A stretch of DNA of 64,000 bases from an uncultured Microbacteriaceae bacterium (GCA_947487835.1 CANKXX010000001.1:620001-684000); one strand, 5' to 3'. Counted from the first letter of the stretch, positions 54,547 through 64,000 are shown. The notes: generated by a model not told the origin, from the letters alone. Program-made: numbers and translations.

Positions 54547-57500
54547 TCACTCCGACCCCTCCGGTTTCTCCGGCCAGGCCCGACGCTCCGGCTCCCCGCC
54601 CGGCTCGAGGAACCAGACGGACCGGGCGTCGCCGAGCAGGGGCGGAAGGCCGCGGAGGCGAGCGAGCGCCCGCAGGTCCCTGGGGCTGCAGCCGTCGAAG
54701 ACCATGCAGCGCGTGCGCCGCGCGGACTGCAGCGCGCCCCACTGGGCCTGCCACTCGTCGGGGTCGCCGAGCAGCACGGGGATGGCGTCCCCGCCCGGAG
54801 TGGCCCCCTCCGCCCCCTCCGACCGGGACGGGGCGGGATCCGCGCCGAGGTGCGAGACGACGACCGGCGCCCCGGTGGCGGCGGCGACGAGCCGCCGGGC
54901 GGTCTCGGCGGGCCGGCTGGACACGACGGCATACGCGCGGCCGGGCCGCAGCCGCAGCCGCCGGGGTTCGGCGGGTGCGGGCGGCGGCACCGGGGGCACG
55001 CGCGCGACCTGGACGCGGTGCCCCTGCCACCAGCCGCCGCCGGGCGGCAGGTCCGGGTCGTACACCTGCGCGTCTCCTCCGGCGAGCACGTGATCCTGAC
55101 GGCCGGCGGCGCGGAGCAGCAGGATGCGCCCGGCGTGCGCGGCGAGGGGCGCGATGGCCCCCGAGAGCCGCTGCGCCGTGAGCACCAGCCCGCAGCCGGC
55201 TGCGGCGCCCTCCCGCAGCAGCGCGGCCAGCCGGTCGAGGAGTTCGGCGCCGTACTCCGCGTCGAGCCTGCCGAGGAGCACGTCCACGTCGTCGACGGCG
55301 AGCACGAAGCGCCCGCCGCCCGGGGTGGACCTGGCGCCCAGGATCGCCGGGCCGCAGGACCGCACCTCCTCGAGCGCAGCCCCGACCGCGTCCCACGCTG
55401 CCGCGGGCTCCGACGGCACGATCCGCACCGGCCGGGCCGGCCCGCTCGCGCGGCTCAGCGCCGCGACGACCCCCGTCCTGCCCGAGCGCGCCGCGCCGAG
55501 GACGAGCAGCGGTCCGTGCTCCACGGGGTGCCAGGTCGCGTACCGGCGGGCCTGCTCCTCGGGCACGTCGAGCAGCCCGAACACGATCGCGCCGGGCACG
55601 TGCTCCCGCTGCACGGCCGGGTCCTCGAGTTCGCGGACCCCGAGCACCGCGGGCAGCGGCTCGAGCCAGGGCCGGCGAGGAGGAGCCGCGTTGCCTCCCG
55701 GTCCTTGCGCGGCGACGCGCGCCACGACGTCCCGGGCGTCCGGTCCCGCCGTCGCCACCTGGCACAGCTCCGGGTCGCCGCCGCCGACCCGCACCACGCA
55801 CCGCCCGACGGGCGTGGCGGGCAGGACCGCGGCGGCGTCCGTGCCGAGCAGCGCCGTGCTGTCGGCCCTGCTGTTGACGCGCAGCGAGAGCCGGAGATTG
55901 CAGTTGGCGAGGAGCGCGTCGCGGACCGAGCCCGACGGACGCTGCGTGCAGAGCACGAGGTGGACGCCGAGCGAGCGGCCGCGCGCGGCGAGGTCCACGA
56001 ACAGGTCGTGCAGCTCCGGGAAGTCGGTGAGCATGGCGGCGAACTCGTCGACGACCACGACGAGGCGAGGCGGCATGCACCCGGCGGGGCAGGACGCGAT
56101 GTCCCGGGCGCCGACTTCACGGAGCAGCCGCTCCCGGTGCCGCACCTCGGCGCGCAGGCTGGCCAGCGCGCGCTGCGCCTCCCGGGGCCCGAGGTCGGTG
56201 AGCAGGCCCACGCAGTGCGGCAGCGCCGCCAGCGGGTCGAACGCGGAGCCGCCCTTGAAGTCGACCAGCAGGAACGTGACCTCGGCGGGATCGTGCGTCG
56301 CCGCCAGGCTGCACACCCAGGCGACGAGCAGCTCGCTCTTGCCGCTGCCCGTCGTGCCGCCCACGACGGCGTGCGGCCCGTCCGCCACGAGGTCCACCAC
56401 GAGCGGGGCGCCGCCCTCGCGCACGCCGAGTGGGGCGGCGAGACCGCGCGACCGGACCACAGCCGCGGGAACCGCGCCGGTGCCGGCGGGATGCGTCGGC
56501 TCGCCGATCCCGAGCGGGGAGCCGGCCGGACCCCCGTCGTCGGGAAGCAGCTCGACCAGCCGGACCACCGGGGGCAGCACGGTGCCGCCCGCCGCCACGG
56601 CGAGCGCTCGCGGATGGCTGGCGAGGGCCCGCGCCACCGCCGCGGCCTGTGCGGCGGTGATCAGCTCGGGCTCGAGCGGCTGCTCCCCCTCGGCAGCGGC
56701 GGGCGATCCGGCCACGACCCGGGCCGCTGCCGCGCCGGAGACCACGACGACGGTGCCGCATGCCGCGGGCAACTCGGACGCCGTGGACGCGCAGGCGAGC
56801 AGCACCTCGTGCGCGCCGTCCGCCAGCACGAGCTCCGCGGACGGCGCCGACCGATGCGCAGGGACCTCACCGAGACCGTCGTCGCAATCCCCGGCGCGGT
56901 GCGGCGCGCTGCTCAGCCACTCCCAGCCGTCGGTCGGCCGACGACGCACGGACAGGGTGCCCGGCGGCGCCGCGAACAGGAGCTGGACCACGAGGCCGCG
57001 GAGCAGCGCGCGGGTCAGGAGCGGAGGGCCGCAGACACCGACCCCGAGCGCCGCGTCCGCGCACACGGGTACCGCGTCCACGACCGCCGCCCGCTCCGCC
57101 AGCGCCCGAGCGGGCAAGGTGGCCGGGCGTCCGTCGAGCAGGACGCCGCTCGGCTGCCGGCCGATGCCGAGCACCACGGGACGTGCGCCCGGGGCGGCCG
57201 CCCGCCAGAGCGCGGCGCCGGGCGCGACCCCGGTGACGATGGCGCCCGCGGGCGGCGTGCGGGTGAAGCGCCTGCCGCGGTCCTGATGCATCACCTCCCC
57301 GATGGCGACGGCGAGCTCGGCCAGCGCGATGCGCTCGGCGACGGCCGCCCGGCGCGCCCGGCGGCGGGCCTGGAGGCGGGAGTCGACGACGCTCGCGACC
57401 GCGATGACGGGGCTGAGCACGGCGAAGATCAACGCGAAGGGCGAGCGCGTGAGCGCCCAGATGCCGCCGGCGACCAGCAGGGGGGCGAGCACGCCGAGCA

Positions 57501-57555
57501 ACGGGAACGGCGTCGGCGGCGCCGGATCCGGAGCGGGAGGAAGCGAGAAGCGCAT
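54547..57555 (-). CDS. FtsK/SpoIIIE-type ATPase, EccC/EssC-like
   Basis: A 1002-aa membrane ATPase of the type VII secretion EccC/EssC kind. Two hydrophobic helices lie at about residues 19-55. The main ATPase module has Walker [12 protein letters not shown] (K406), Walker [13 protein letters not shown] and [15 protein letters not shown] second module has a degenerate Walker [10 protein letters not shown], with Arg (R693) where Lys is required, and [12 protein letters not shown] third module is not recognisable. No WXG100 gene or other ESX component is in the window. It is last in the MoxR-DUF58-transglutaminase-FHA set, with 135 bp between it and the FHA gene. Confidence 0.9.
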   Translation of the reverse strand: MRFSLPPAPDPAPPTPFPLLGVLAPLLVAGGIWALTRSPFALIFAVLSPVIAVASVVDSRLQARRRARRAAVAERIALAELAVAIGEVMHQDRGRRFTRTPPAGAIVTGVAPGAALWRAAAPGARPVVLGIGRQPSGVLLDGRPATLPARALAERAAVVDAVPVCADAALGVGVCGPPLLTRALLRGLVVQLLFAAPPGTLSVRRRPTDGWEWLSSAPHRAGDCDDGLGEVPAHRSAPSAELVLADGAHEVLLACASTASELPAACGTVVVVSGAAAARVVAGSPAAAEGEQPLEPELITAAQAAAVARALASHPRALAVAAGGTVLPPVVRLVELLPDDGGPAGSPLGIGEPTHPAGTGAVPAAVVRSRGLAAPLGVREGGAPLVVDLVADGPHAVVGGTTGSGKSELLVAWVCSLAATHDPAEVTFLLVDFKGGSAFDPLAALPHCVGLLTDLGPREAQRALASLRAEVRHRERLLREVGARDIASCPAGCMPPRLVVVVDEFAAMLTDFPELHDLFVDLAARGRSLGVHLVLCTQRPSGSVRDALLANCNLRLSLRVNSRADSTALLGTDAAAVLPATPVGRCVVRVGGGDPELCQVATAGPDARDVVARVAAQGPGGNAAPPRRPWLEPLPAVLGVRELEDPAVQREHVPGAIVFGLLDVPEEQARRYATWHPVEHGPLLVLGAARSGRTGVVAALSRASGPARPVRIVPSEPAAAWDAVGAALEEVRSCGPAILGARSTPGGGRFVLAVDDVDVLLGRLDAEYGAELLDRLAALLREGAAAGCGLVLTAQRLSGAIAPLAAHAGRILLLRAAGRQDHVLAGGDAQVYDPDLPPGGGWWQGHRVQVARVPPVPPPAPAEPRRLRLRPGRAYAVVSSRPAETARRLVAAATGAPVVVSHLGADPAPSRSEGAEGATPGGDAIPVLLGDPDEWQAQWGALQSARRTRCMVFDGCSPRDLRALARLRGLPPLLGDARSVWFLEPGGEPERRAWPEKPEGSE

Positions 57556-57690
57556 CCGCCCATGTCACCAGCATGCGCGATCCCCCGGGGCGCGGCCGAG
57601 GGCCGCGGTGGAGGACGATGGCGGGACCGCGAGGGTGGCGGACAGGCGGCGGAGACGAACGGCGGCGCGACGGCCGCGCCCGGCCACCGC

Positions 57691-58716
57691 CTAGCGCACC
57701 TCAAAGTGCTGCTCGCCGATCTCGATCCTGTCGCCCTCACCGACGCGGTAGCGCCTGCCGCCCTCGCACCGCGTCCCGGTGCCGTTCGGGTGCCGCAGGA
57801 TGGTGCCGTTGCCGGAGAAGCGGTCCCGGATCCACAGCCTCCCGGCGTCGACCACGAACTCCAGGTGCGTCTTGGAGACCGAACGCGCCGGATCGAGGAT
57901 GCGCACGAGCACGTCGAACCGCTCGCCCTCCTGCGGCGTGGGGTTGCGGCCGATCAGGCCCGTGCCGTGCAGCGTCACGACCTCGCCCGTGCTGAAGCGC
58001 GCGACGACGGTGCCACAGACGTTCTCCCGCGGCCCGGCGTCCACGGCGAGGGTCCCGGTCGCCTCGCCGCGAACACGGGTGCTCTCGTCGAGCGGCTCGG
58101 CCGCCGCTCCGGGCGCCAGGTCCGGGGTCGGCACGGGAAGGGTCGCGCGGCGGTCCTCCTGCTCGCGCGCAGGGGCGCCGCGGCCGTCGCGCACGCGCCC
58201 GTCCGAGCGCTCGTCCGAGTGCTCGTCCGGGTGCTCATCCGCGTTCCCGCCGGCGCTCGGCGCATCCGGGTCCGGCTCCCTCAGCCACGCCGGCTCGGGA
58301 TCCGGGCCGCGCTCGGCGGGCTCCCACAGCTCCGCCCCGAGGCCCGGCTCGGGCCCGGGTCCGGCCACCGGGCGCAGCTCGAGCGCGCGCGGGTCGACGG
58401 GAGCGGGCTGCTGGTCCACCGGGCGGTCGCCACCCGTGCGCACCGTCGTCTCGTAGCGGGCGCGCTCGCCCCCGGACGCCGATCCACCCCGGGCCGAGCC
58501 CGACGACGCGCGCCCATGGGCAGGCACGCTTGCACGCCCGGGCACGCCCGTCCTCTCGCCCGCGTCTGTCTGGGCCCGCGGCGCGGAGCGGTCGAGCGAC
58601 GCGTCCATCCATCCGGGGTGACGGGCGGCGCTGCCGCACTCCCCGCAGAACATCGCCTCCGTCCGCAGCCCCGCCCCGCACACCCGGCAGTTCATCCCGT
58701 TCGACCCCCCGGTCAT
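57691..58716 (-). CDS. Zinc-ribbon FHA-domain protein
   Basis: A 341-aa cytoplasmic protein. The N-terminus has a double zinc ribbon, CRVCG and CGECG. A long low-complexity, Arg/Glu/Pro-rich linker (about 40-230) leads to a C-terminal FHA domain with GLIGRNP, a KTHLEF strand and SGNGT, the phosphothreonine-binding loops. FHA domains in secretion operons bind phosphorylated partners, and a Ser/Thr kinase is encoded at 45.3 kb, although not adjacent. The start overlaps the transglutaminase stop (ATGA). Confidence 0.9.
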   Translation of the reverse strand: MTGGSNGMNCRVCGAGLRTEAMFCGECGSAARHPGWMDASLDRSAPRAQTDAGERTGVPGRASVPAHGRASSGSARGGSASGGERARYETTVRTGGDRPVDQQPAPVDPRALELRPVAGPGPEPGLGAELWEPAERGPDPEPAWLREPDPDAPSAGGNADEHPDEHSDERSDGRVRDGRGAPAREQEDRRATLPVPTPDLAPGAAAEPLDESTRVRGEATGTLAVDAGPRENVCGTVVARFSTGEVVTLHGTGLIGRNPTPQEGERFDVLVRILDPARSVSKTHLEFVVDAGRLWIRDRFSGNGTILRHPNGTGTRCEGGRRYRVGEGDRIEIGEQHFEVR

Positions 58717-61085
58717 TCCGTCCTCCCCCGACCCGCGCCGGCACCCCGCCGGAGCGAGCGCAGCGACACGGCGGCGCGGAAGCGCTGCCATCTGGTGAGA
58801 CTGCTGCCCATGGCGCCCCGCAGCTCCCGCACTGTCGACCACACCTGGCCGGCCTGATCCTCGTCGACCTGACCGGGCGAGAAGACCGCCTGGTCCGCCG
58901 CCGTCGCCAGCCGGCGCGACGCGGAGCTGCCCACGGCGCCCGCGATCTCCCGCCGCGTGCCGGACTCCGGCAGGTCGTAGCCGTGATCGAGAGCGGTGTC
59001 GGCGAACTCCGCCCAGCCCCCGCGGACCCGGTCGAGCGGCGACCCCCGCCGCCTCCGCCTCCGCCTCCGGCGCAGCTTCGCGCCGAGGACCGCGAGGAAA
59101 GGTGAGGCGATCAGCGCGGCGGCCAGCAGCACCCAGCCGAGCACGCGGAGCACCGCGAAGAGGAGGGCGAGGACGGGGTCCTGCCCGTCGGGCTCCTCGT
59201 CCGAGGTGTCCGGCGGCGTCTGCCTGTCGGGCTCCGTGCGCTCCTCGGCGGGCGGCGGGACGACGGACTGCGGGCGCGACACGAACGTGGGATCCTCGGG
59301 TGCCGCCTCGGGGATGTCCCGCACCTCGGGGTTGGGGTCGATGCCGACCCAGCCGTCCTCGGCCGTGTCGACCTCGATCCACGCGGTCAGGTCGGAACCG
59401 GTCACCGTGGTCCGCGCCGCTCCGGCCCGCTCGTCGTCGGCGCGGAAGCCGAGCACGACCCGCGCCGGGAAGCCGAGCTCGTTCGCCAGCACGGCCGCGG
59501 CGACGGCGTACTGCTCCGCGTCGCCCACCATGGGATCGTCGGTGAGCAGCTCGACGATGCGGTCGACGGCGTGGCCGGACCGGCTGAACGGCTCGTCCGG
59601 CCCCACGCTGTGGCTGACGTAGCCGCGCTCGCGCAGCGCGTTGACCATGGCGACGAGCCGACGCCCGGGCGCGCGGTCGGGACCGACCATGCCGGCGAGC
59701 GCCGTCGCGACCTCCTCGGGCAGCTGCGGCTGCGCGGGCACCTCGGCCGCTCCCGGGTTCGAGCGGGCGAGCTCGTCGTCGGTGCGCGCCGGGGGCACGA
59801 CGGCACGCAGGGAGTACGAGTCGCCCTGCTGCAGGCCGTCGACGACGGCACCCGCGCCGGTGTTGTCGTTGTAGTAGAAGGAGTCGCCGAGCTCGTCGGC
59901 GCGCGGACCGCGGAATGTCACGCGCTCGAGCTGGCCGACGCTCGGCAGCCACACGTCCTCGTACGCGCCCACCGTGACCTCGATGGTCGACACCCGGCCC
60001 CGGACCGCGGCCTGGTCGAGCTCGTAGGGGACGCGGGTGAAGGAGCCGGAGGCGCTCGAGAGGTCGGGGGTGCCGACGCTGTACACGACGCCGTTGTAGG
60101 CGTCCATCGTCGCGAGCCGGAGCCCCGCCCCCGCGGGCAGCCCGGAGACCGTGAGCAGCGCCGACGAGGCCATGGCGGGCTGGAAGTACTCGCGGAAGCC
60201 CGCGAGCGGACTCGTGTAGTCGCGCGGGTCGAAGGGCTGCTCGACCGCCGACCGCAGGACGTCGCGGTCGCCGGTCGGCGGCACGAGCGTCGCGGCGCCC
60301 TCGGCCACGACGACCGCCACCGCGATGGTCGCGACGGTGCCGAGCACGCGGCCCGCGGTGAGCAGGCTGCGCTCGGGCGCCTCGACGGGCGTCCCGCTCT
60401 GGCTGTTGAGCAGGCGGATCGCCACGGAGCGCCTCTTCGCGCGCACCCAGGCGAACCAGAGCAGGGCGCCGACGAGGAAGGTCAGCCCGAGCTCGATCGG
60501 GAACCGCGCGGTGTTCGGACCGAGCACGATCCCGGCGACGAGCAGGGCGGAGGGGGCGAACACGGCGAGCTCGCCGATCCGCGTCCGCAGCGCGACGGTG
60601 ACGCCGATGATCGTCGTGAGGAGCACGAGGATGAAGGCCGGCACGAGCAGGGTCTGGTAGTCGCCGACCGGCAGCGAGATGGTCAGCAGCTGCTTCCAGC
60701 CGAGCCCTGCCCCCAGCAGCAGCTGCTCGAGCCCGTCGAGTGTCGGCAGTACCCCGAACAGGGCCTGCCCCGGCACGCCGATGGGGACGCCGAGCAGGAG
60801 GAAGGCGGCCAGCCCCGCGATGAACACGGTGAAGCTCTGCCAGCGGAGCCGGGCGCCCAGCCCCGCGACGACGGCACCGGCGAACACGGTGACGAGCACG
60901 AGCACCGCGAACCGCTCTGTCTTGTAGATGGGCCACAGCGAGTACGCGGCGAGCAGCTGGAGCAGGATCACGGCGAGGAAGTTGCCCCTCGCCGTCGCCC
61001 GGGAGGCGCTCTGCGCCTTGCGCGAGCGCGACGTCCCCTCGGGCCCGATGGGGCGAGCCACGCCGAGGGCCTGCGTCGCGGCCAT
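58713..61085 (-). CDS. Transglutaminase-like membrane protein with degenerate active site
   Basis: A 790-aa membrane protein. Six helices occupy residues about 35-235 and one more is near 650-672. The extracytoplasmic transglutaminase-like domain (about 440-600) has the core GFPARVVLGF and the Asp of GIDPNP (D583), but where the Cys is expected (usual pattern GDC-x-QFA) it reads GDAEQYA (A523), and where the His precedes AW it reads TAW (T567). Two of three catalytic residues are therefore gone. The C-terminal cytoplasmic tail is Arg-rich. Overlaps with both neighbours indicate coupling. Confidence 0.88.
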   Translation of the reverse strand: MAATQALGVARPIGPEGTSRSRKAQSASRATARGNFLAVILLQLLAAYSLWPIYKTERFAVLVLVTVFAGAVVAGLGARLRWQSFTVFIAGLAAFLLLGVPIGVPGQALFGVLPTLDGLEQLLLGAGLGWKQLLTISLPVGDYQTLLVPAFILVLLTTIIGVTVALRTRIGELAVFAPSALLVAGIVLGPNTARFPIELGLTFLVGALLWFAWVRAKRRSVAIRLLNSQSGTPVEAPERSLLTAGRVLGTVATIAVAVVVAEGAATLVPPTGDRDVLRSAVEQPFDPRDYTSPLAGFREYFQPAMASSALLTVSGLPAGAGLRLATMDAYNGVVYSVGTPDLSSASGSFTRVPYELDQAAVRGRVSTIEVTVGAYEDVWLPSVGQLERVTFRGPRADELGDSFYYNDNTGAGAVVDGLQQGDSYSLRAVVPPARTDDELARSNPGAAEVPAQPQLPEEVATALAGMVGPDRAPGRRLVAMVNALRERGYVSHSVGPDEPFSRSGHAVDRIVELLTDDPMVGDAEQYAVAAAVLANELGFPARVVLGFRADDERAGAARTTVTGSDLTAWIEVDTAEDGWVGIDPNPEVRDIPEAAPEDPTFVSRPQSVVPPPAEERTEPDRQTPPDTSDEEPDGQDPVLALLFAVLRVLGWVLLAAALIASPFLAVLGAKLRRRRRRRRRGSPLDRVRGGWAEFADTALDHGYDLPESGTRREIAGAVGSSASRRLATAADQAVFSPGQVDEDQAGQVWSTVRELRGAMGSSLTRWQRFRAAVSLRSLRRGAGAGRGRTE

Positions 61086-62602
61086 CAGGCGGCCGCCGAT
61101 CGCGACAGGGACTTGGCGAGGTCGTCGAGGTAGCCGACGGTCAGCACGCTCAGACCGGCGACGCGGCGCAGCCCAGGGGTCACGCCGGGATCGCAGACGA
61201 CGGCGACGACCTCGACCCCGACCGGGAAGGCGATCGACGCGGCCCGGAGCTCGCTGCTCGAGGCCCCGGTGCCGCAGACGAGGAACGCGACGGACATCCC
61301 GGACACCGACTCCCCCGCGACGCGCGCGAGGTCGACGAGCGCGGCGGCGTTGTCCGCCCGCTGGACGAGGCTCAGGTCGTCGAGCAGGCGCGCCTTCGTG
61401 ATCGAGCTCAGGCGCCGCAGGGCGTAGGTCTTGCGCTTGGCGAACTCCGGCGTGCGCTCGCTCGCGACGATCGACACGTTCCGCGCGTCGCTGATGGCCC
61501 GGACACCGAGCGACCCCGCCACGCTCACCGCGAGCTCGAACTCCTCGTCGGTCGCGTAGTCGGTCGACGCGAGGCCGAGCGCGATCATGATGTGGCTGCG
61601 CCTGGTCTCCTCGAACTGCCGCACCATGAGGGCCCCGGTCTTCGCGCTCGACCGCCAGTGGATGTGCCGGCGCTCGTCGCCCGGCGCGTACTCGCGGATG
61701 GCGTGGAAGGCCACGTCGTTCGCCGAGAGGTCGCGCGTCGGGCTGCCCTCGAGGTCGCGCACGAAGCCGGTGCTCATGCTGGGCACCGGGATGGTGCGCG
61801 GGTGGACGAAGAGCCGCAGCGCCTCCGCCGCGCCGGACTCCCGGCGCAGCAGCCCGATCGGGTCGCCCTTGACCGTGCGGACGGGCCCGACCTCCAGCAC
61901 GCCGCGCACGGACGTGGGGACGACGAAGACCTCCTCGTACGTGCGGCCGGCGCGTAGCGACGGCACGGGGAACTCGGCGAGCCCGCGCCCGACCGGGACC
62001 TCGACCGTCGTGCCGAGCAGGCGGTGCCCGGTCGGATTGCGCACGATGACCTGGCCGGGAGCGCGGTCGCCCACGACGACCCGGGTGTGCGGCATCGCGA
62101 CCCGGATCTCGAGCGGGGTGTTCCGCAACAGGAAGAGCAGCGCGACGACGAACAGCACGAGACCGGCCCAGGCGACGCCGACGAACTCGAGCCAGCCCAG
62201 CCCGTAGCCCACGGCGAAGCCGATCAGCACGAGGGCGGCGATGGTCCAGCCCAGCGGCGTGACGACGGACCCGACGACGCGTACGATGCGCAGGAGCAGG
62301 CGCCGGGCGGCCGTGAGGAAGCGCACGAGCGAGATCGCCAGGTCGGCGGCGATCCCCGTGTGCCCGCCCACGAGGCGGGTGCGCCGGTTGCGGAGCGCGC
62401 TGGTCCCCGTCGAGTGCTGCGAGTCGAACCGCGAGCGCCCGCCGGATCCGCTGGTCGAGCCGCGTGAGGGGCGCGCCCGCCGCCGGTTCCGCGTCTCCTG
62501 GGCGCTCGGCGGGGCGGACACGGCGAACTCGCCGCCCGCGCTCGGGGCGGGCCGGGCGACGCGGCCCCCGCTCCGCGGCGAGCGAGTGGATGAGGGCGTC
62601 AC
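61085..62602 (-). CDS. DUF58 membrane protein
   Basis: A 505-aa protein with a long basic N-tail (1-110), two helices (about 115-160) and a C-terminal DUF58 domain that includes the conserved YAPGDERRHIHWRSSAK segment. DUF58 proteins accompany MoxR ATPases and have a von Willebrand A-like fold. The GTG start overlaps the MoxR stop (GTGA), and its stop overlaps the transglutaminase start by one base (TGATG). A role in assembling or inserting an envelope complex is usual for the pair. Confidence 0.92.
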   Translation of the reverse strand: MTPSSTRSPRSGGRVARPAPSAGGEFAVSAPPSAQETRNRRRARPSRGSTSGSGGRSRFDSQHSTGTSALRNRRTRLVGGHTGIAADLAISLVRFLTAARRLLLRIVRVVGSVVTPLGWTIAALVLIGFAVGYGLGWLEFVGVAWAGLVLFVVALLFLLRNTPLEIRVAMPHTRVVVGDRAPGQVIVRNPTGHRLLGTTVEVPVGRGLAEFPVPSLRAGRTYEEVFVVPTSVRGVLEVGPVRTVKGDPIGLLRRESGAAEALRLFVHPRTIPVPSMSTGFVRDLEGSPTRDLSANDVAFHAIREYAPGDERRHIHWRSSAKTGALMVRQFEETRRSHIMIALGLASTDYATDEEFELAVSVAGSLGVRAISDARNVSIVASERTPEFAKRKTYALRRLSSITKARLLDDLSLVQRADNAAALVDLARVAGESVSGMSVAFLVCGTGASSSELRAASIAFPVGVEVVAVVCDPGVTPGLRRVAGLSVLTVGYLDDLAKSLSRSAAA

Positions 62603-63603
62603 ATCGCGTGCCGATCACTCGGCGGCGGCGTCTCCAGGAGCACCTGGGCGAGCACGCTCGACGTCGTGACGCCGTCGAACTCCGCCTCGGGCTCGAGCAC
62701 GAGCCGGTGCGCGAGCACGGGCTCGGCGAGGGTCTTCACGTCGTCCGGGACGACGTAGTGCCTGCCGTTGGCCGCCGCCCACGTCTTCGCGGCGCGGACG
62801 AGCGCGAGGGCACCGCGGACGGATGCGCCGAGACGCACCTCGGAGGCGGAGCGGGTGGCGTCCACGAGACGCGAGACGTAGTCGTTGATCGACGACTCGA
62901 CGTGCACGGTGCGGGCGGTGGCGGCGAGCTCGAGCACCGTCGCGCCGGTGACCACGGACGGGACCCGCACCTCGTGCGGCCGCGTTCCAGCGCCCTCGAG
63001 GATGCGCAGGGTCGACGCGTGGTCCGGGTAGCCGATCGAGGTCTTCAGGAGGAACCGGTCGAGCTGGGCCTCCGGCAGCCGGTAGGTGCCCGCCTGCTCG
63101 ATCGGGTTCTGCGTCGCGATGACCATGAAGGGCGAGCCGACCTCGTGGGACCGCCCGTCCACGGTGACGCGGCCCTCCTCCATGACCTCGAGCAGGGCGG
63201 CCTGGGTCTTGGGGCTCGCGCGGTTGATCTCGTCCGCGAGCACGATGTTCGCGAACACGGGACCGGGGTGGAAGTCGAACTCGCCCGTCCGCTGGTCGTA
63301 GATGCTGACCCCGGTGATGTCGCCGGGGAGGAGGTCCGGCGTGAACTGCAGGCGGTTGTTCATGCCCTGCACGCTCTGCGCGACCGCGCGGGCGAGCGAC
63401 GTCTTGCCCGTGCCCGGGAAGTCCTCGAGGAGGAGGTGCCCCTCGCTCAGCAGCGCCGTGAAGGCCAGCCGGATGACCTGGGTCTTGCCGAGGAGCACGT
63501 GCTCGACGTTGCCGACCAGACGCGTGAAGACGTCCTCGAACCAGGTCGCCTGCTCGGGCGTCATCGTCATCGTGCCGCCTCTCGAGTCGATGGTCGCGTC
63601 CAT
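62599..63603 (-). CDS. MoxR-type AAA+ ATPase
   Basis: A 334-aa AAA+ ATPase that acts as a chaperone for envelope or enzyme complexes. Walker A is DFPGTGKTSLA (K67), Walker B is IVLADEINRA and the sensor region is ATQNPIEQAGTYRLPEAQLDRF. AGGGGGG lies 8 nt before the ATG at 63603; an ATG at 63570 is possible. It starts 2 bp after the stop of the surface-protein gene, so it is in the same operon. It precedes DUF58. Confidence 0.95.
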   Translation of the reverse strand: MDATIDSRGGTMTMTPEQATWFEDVFTRLVGNVEHVLLGKTQVIRLAFTALLSEGHLLLEDFPGTGKTSLARAVAQSVQGMNNRLQFTPDLLPGDITGVSIYDQRTGEFDFHPGPVFANIVLADEINRASPKTQAALLEVMEEGRVTVDGRSHEVGSPFMVIATQNPIEQAGTYRLPEAQLDRFLLKTSIGYPDHASTLRILEGAGTRPHEVRVPSVVTGATVLELAATARTVHVESSINDYVSRLVDATRSASEVRLGASVRGALALVRAAKTWAAANGRHYVVPDDVKTLAEPVLAHRLVLEPEAEFDGVTTSSVLAQVLLETPPPSDRHAM

Positions 63604-63605
63604 GG

Positions 63606-64000
63606 CTAGTCCCCCCTGTAGTGCTGCGTGTACGCGGTGTCGTCAGCCGTGACCCGCACGATGATCTCGGCGACCTCGTCGCCTCCGCCGGTGGTCCCGC
63701 TCTCCCCCGACGCGGGCATGCTCACCCACGTCTCACCGCCGTCGATGGAGTAGTCCACCGACTCGTATCCCGGCCCGGACGGTGCACCCGTCCAGGAGAA
63801 GATACCGGACCCCTCGGCCGGGACGTCGAGCGCGGCCGGAACCGCTCCCTCGACCGCCTCCTCGCCCTCGGCGGGCCCCTCCCCCTCGGGGGTCTCGCCC
63901 TCGGGCGTTTCGACCACGGGAGGCTCGACCACGGGCGGCTCGACGACCTCGTTCGCGACGAAGCGCATGCCGCTCGCCCGCGCGTCCACGGCGACCCCCG
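63606..64000 (-). CDS. C-terminal part of a surface-type protein, N-terminus beyond window
   Basis: Frame is open to the right edge, so about 131 residues are seen. A Val/Pro-Glu linker (repeated PPVVE and EGETPEG) is followed by a small beta-sandwich-like module with FSWTGAPSG and DYSIDGGETWVS, and an end with IIVRVTADDTAYTQHY. The style is that of large modular surface proteins with Ig-like or FnIII-like domains. It ends 2 bp before moxR, linking it to that operon. What precedes it cannot be seen. Confidence 0.75.
   Translation of the reverse strand, partial: GVAVDARASGMRFVANEVVEPPVVEPPVVETPEGETPEGEGPAEGEEAVEGAVPAALDVPAEGSGIFSWTGAPSGPGYESVDYSIDGGETWVSMPASGESGTTGGGDEVAEIIVRVTADDTAYTQHYRGD

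Noticed and set aside
54547-57555. A complete type VII secretion locus
   Set aside because: Only the EccC-like ATPase is present. No WXG100, EccB, EccD, EccE or mycosin gene is seen; the claim is kept to an EccC-like ATPase.
1-64000. tRNA or rRNA genes
   Set aside because: Looking for T-loop GTTCRA patterns with paired stems and for rRNA signatures in the gaps gave no convincing candidate.

Overview
The window is high-GC DNA from an actinobacterium, most likely Microbacteriaceae (Microbacterium, Leucobacter and Agromyces types). This is inferred from gene content and codon use; no rRNA is present to confirm it. The supporting signs are non-mevalonate isoprenoid genes (dxr, ispG), a nusA-ylxR-infB-rbfA-truB-ribF translation block, a DUF222/HNH (13E12-type) endonuclease, LAxTG-type sortase signals, ATGA/GTGA stop-start overlaps, and a dispersed palindromic repeat with core GGTCCCTGAGCCTGTCGAAG. 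I see no tRNA, rRNA, CRISPR array, prophage or complete insertion sequence.

Layout. 1-6.5 kb holds exported hydrolases: a subtilisin cut by the left edge, a LAWTG-anchored 5'-nucleotidase-like metallophosphatase and an immune inhibitor A-type M6 metalloprotease, then a DinB-like protein and a lipoprotein. 6.7-12.6 kb is metabolism and transport: APC permease, PrmC-like methyltransferase, nucleoside hydrolase, hemerythrin-like protein, EamA transporter. 12.6-15.2 kb is repeat-rich, with the HNH gene and a 164-bp tandem array. 15.4-18.8 kb carries a PIG-V-like mannosyltransferase, a WYL regulator beside a VOC protein, and a small hydrolase. 18.8-23.3 kb is a SipW-type signal peptidase operon with three TasA/camelysin-like exported proteins and one LAYTG wall-anchored protein, behind a promoter with palindromic candidate operators and a structured leader. 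23.4-37.1 kb is mostly the translation and housekeeping block (ribF, truB, rbfA, infB, ylxR, nusA, proS) with mutY, a PanE-like reductase and a uridine-kinase-like protein; rimP is not in its usual place. 37.1-37.7 kb has two copies of a 195-bp two-hairpin element. 37.7-42.5 kb is an oleA-oleBC-oleD long-chain olefin cluster. 42.6-48.7 kb has ispG, an M50 site-2 protease and dxr, with a Ser/Thr kinase-lipoprotein pair between the last two. 48.8-54.5 kb has an FKBP lipoprotein, OsmC, GABA aminotransferase, asparaginase II and alanine dehydrogenase. 54.5-64 kb is a leftward operon of MoxR ATPase, DUF58, a transglutaminase-like membrane protein lacking its catalytic Cys and His, an FHA protein and an EccC-like FtsK/SpoIIIE ATPase, placed just after the C-terminus of a surface-type protein that runs off the right edge.

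How the parts may work together. The SipW operon reads as a self-contained export and display unit: its peptidase would process TasA-like subunits, while a housekeeping class E sortase elsewhere would anchor the LAYTG protein. The ole genes would make long-chain olefins for the membrane. The final operon looks like a regulated envelope machine for a large surface protein. The two clusters most worth experimental attention are the SipW/TasA-like operon with its control region and the MoxR-DUF58-pseudotransglutaminase-FHA-FtsK operon.
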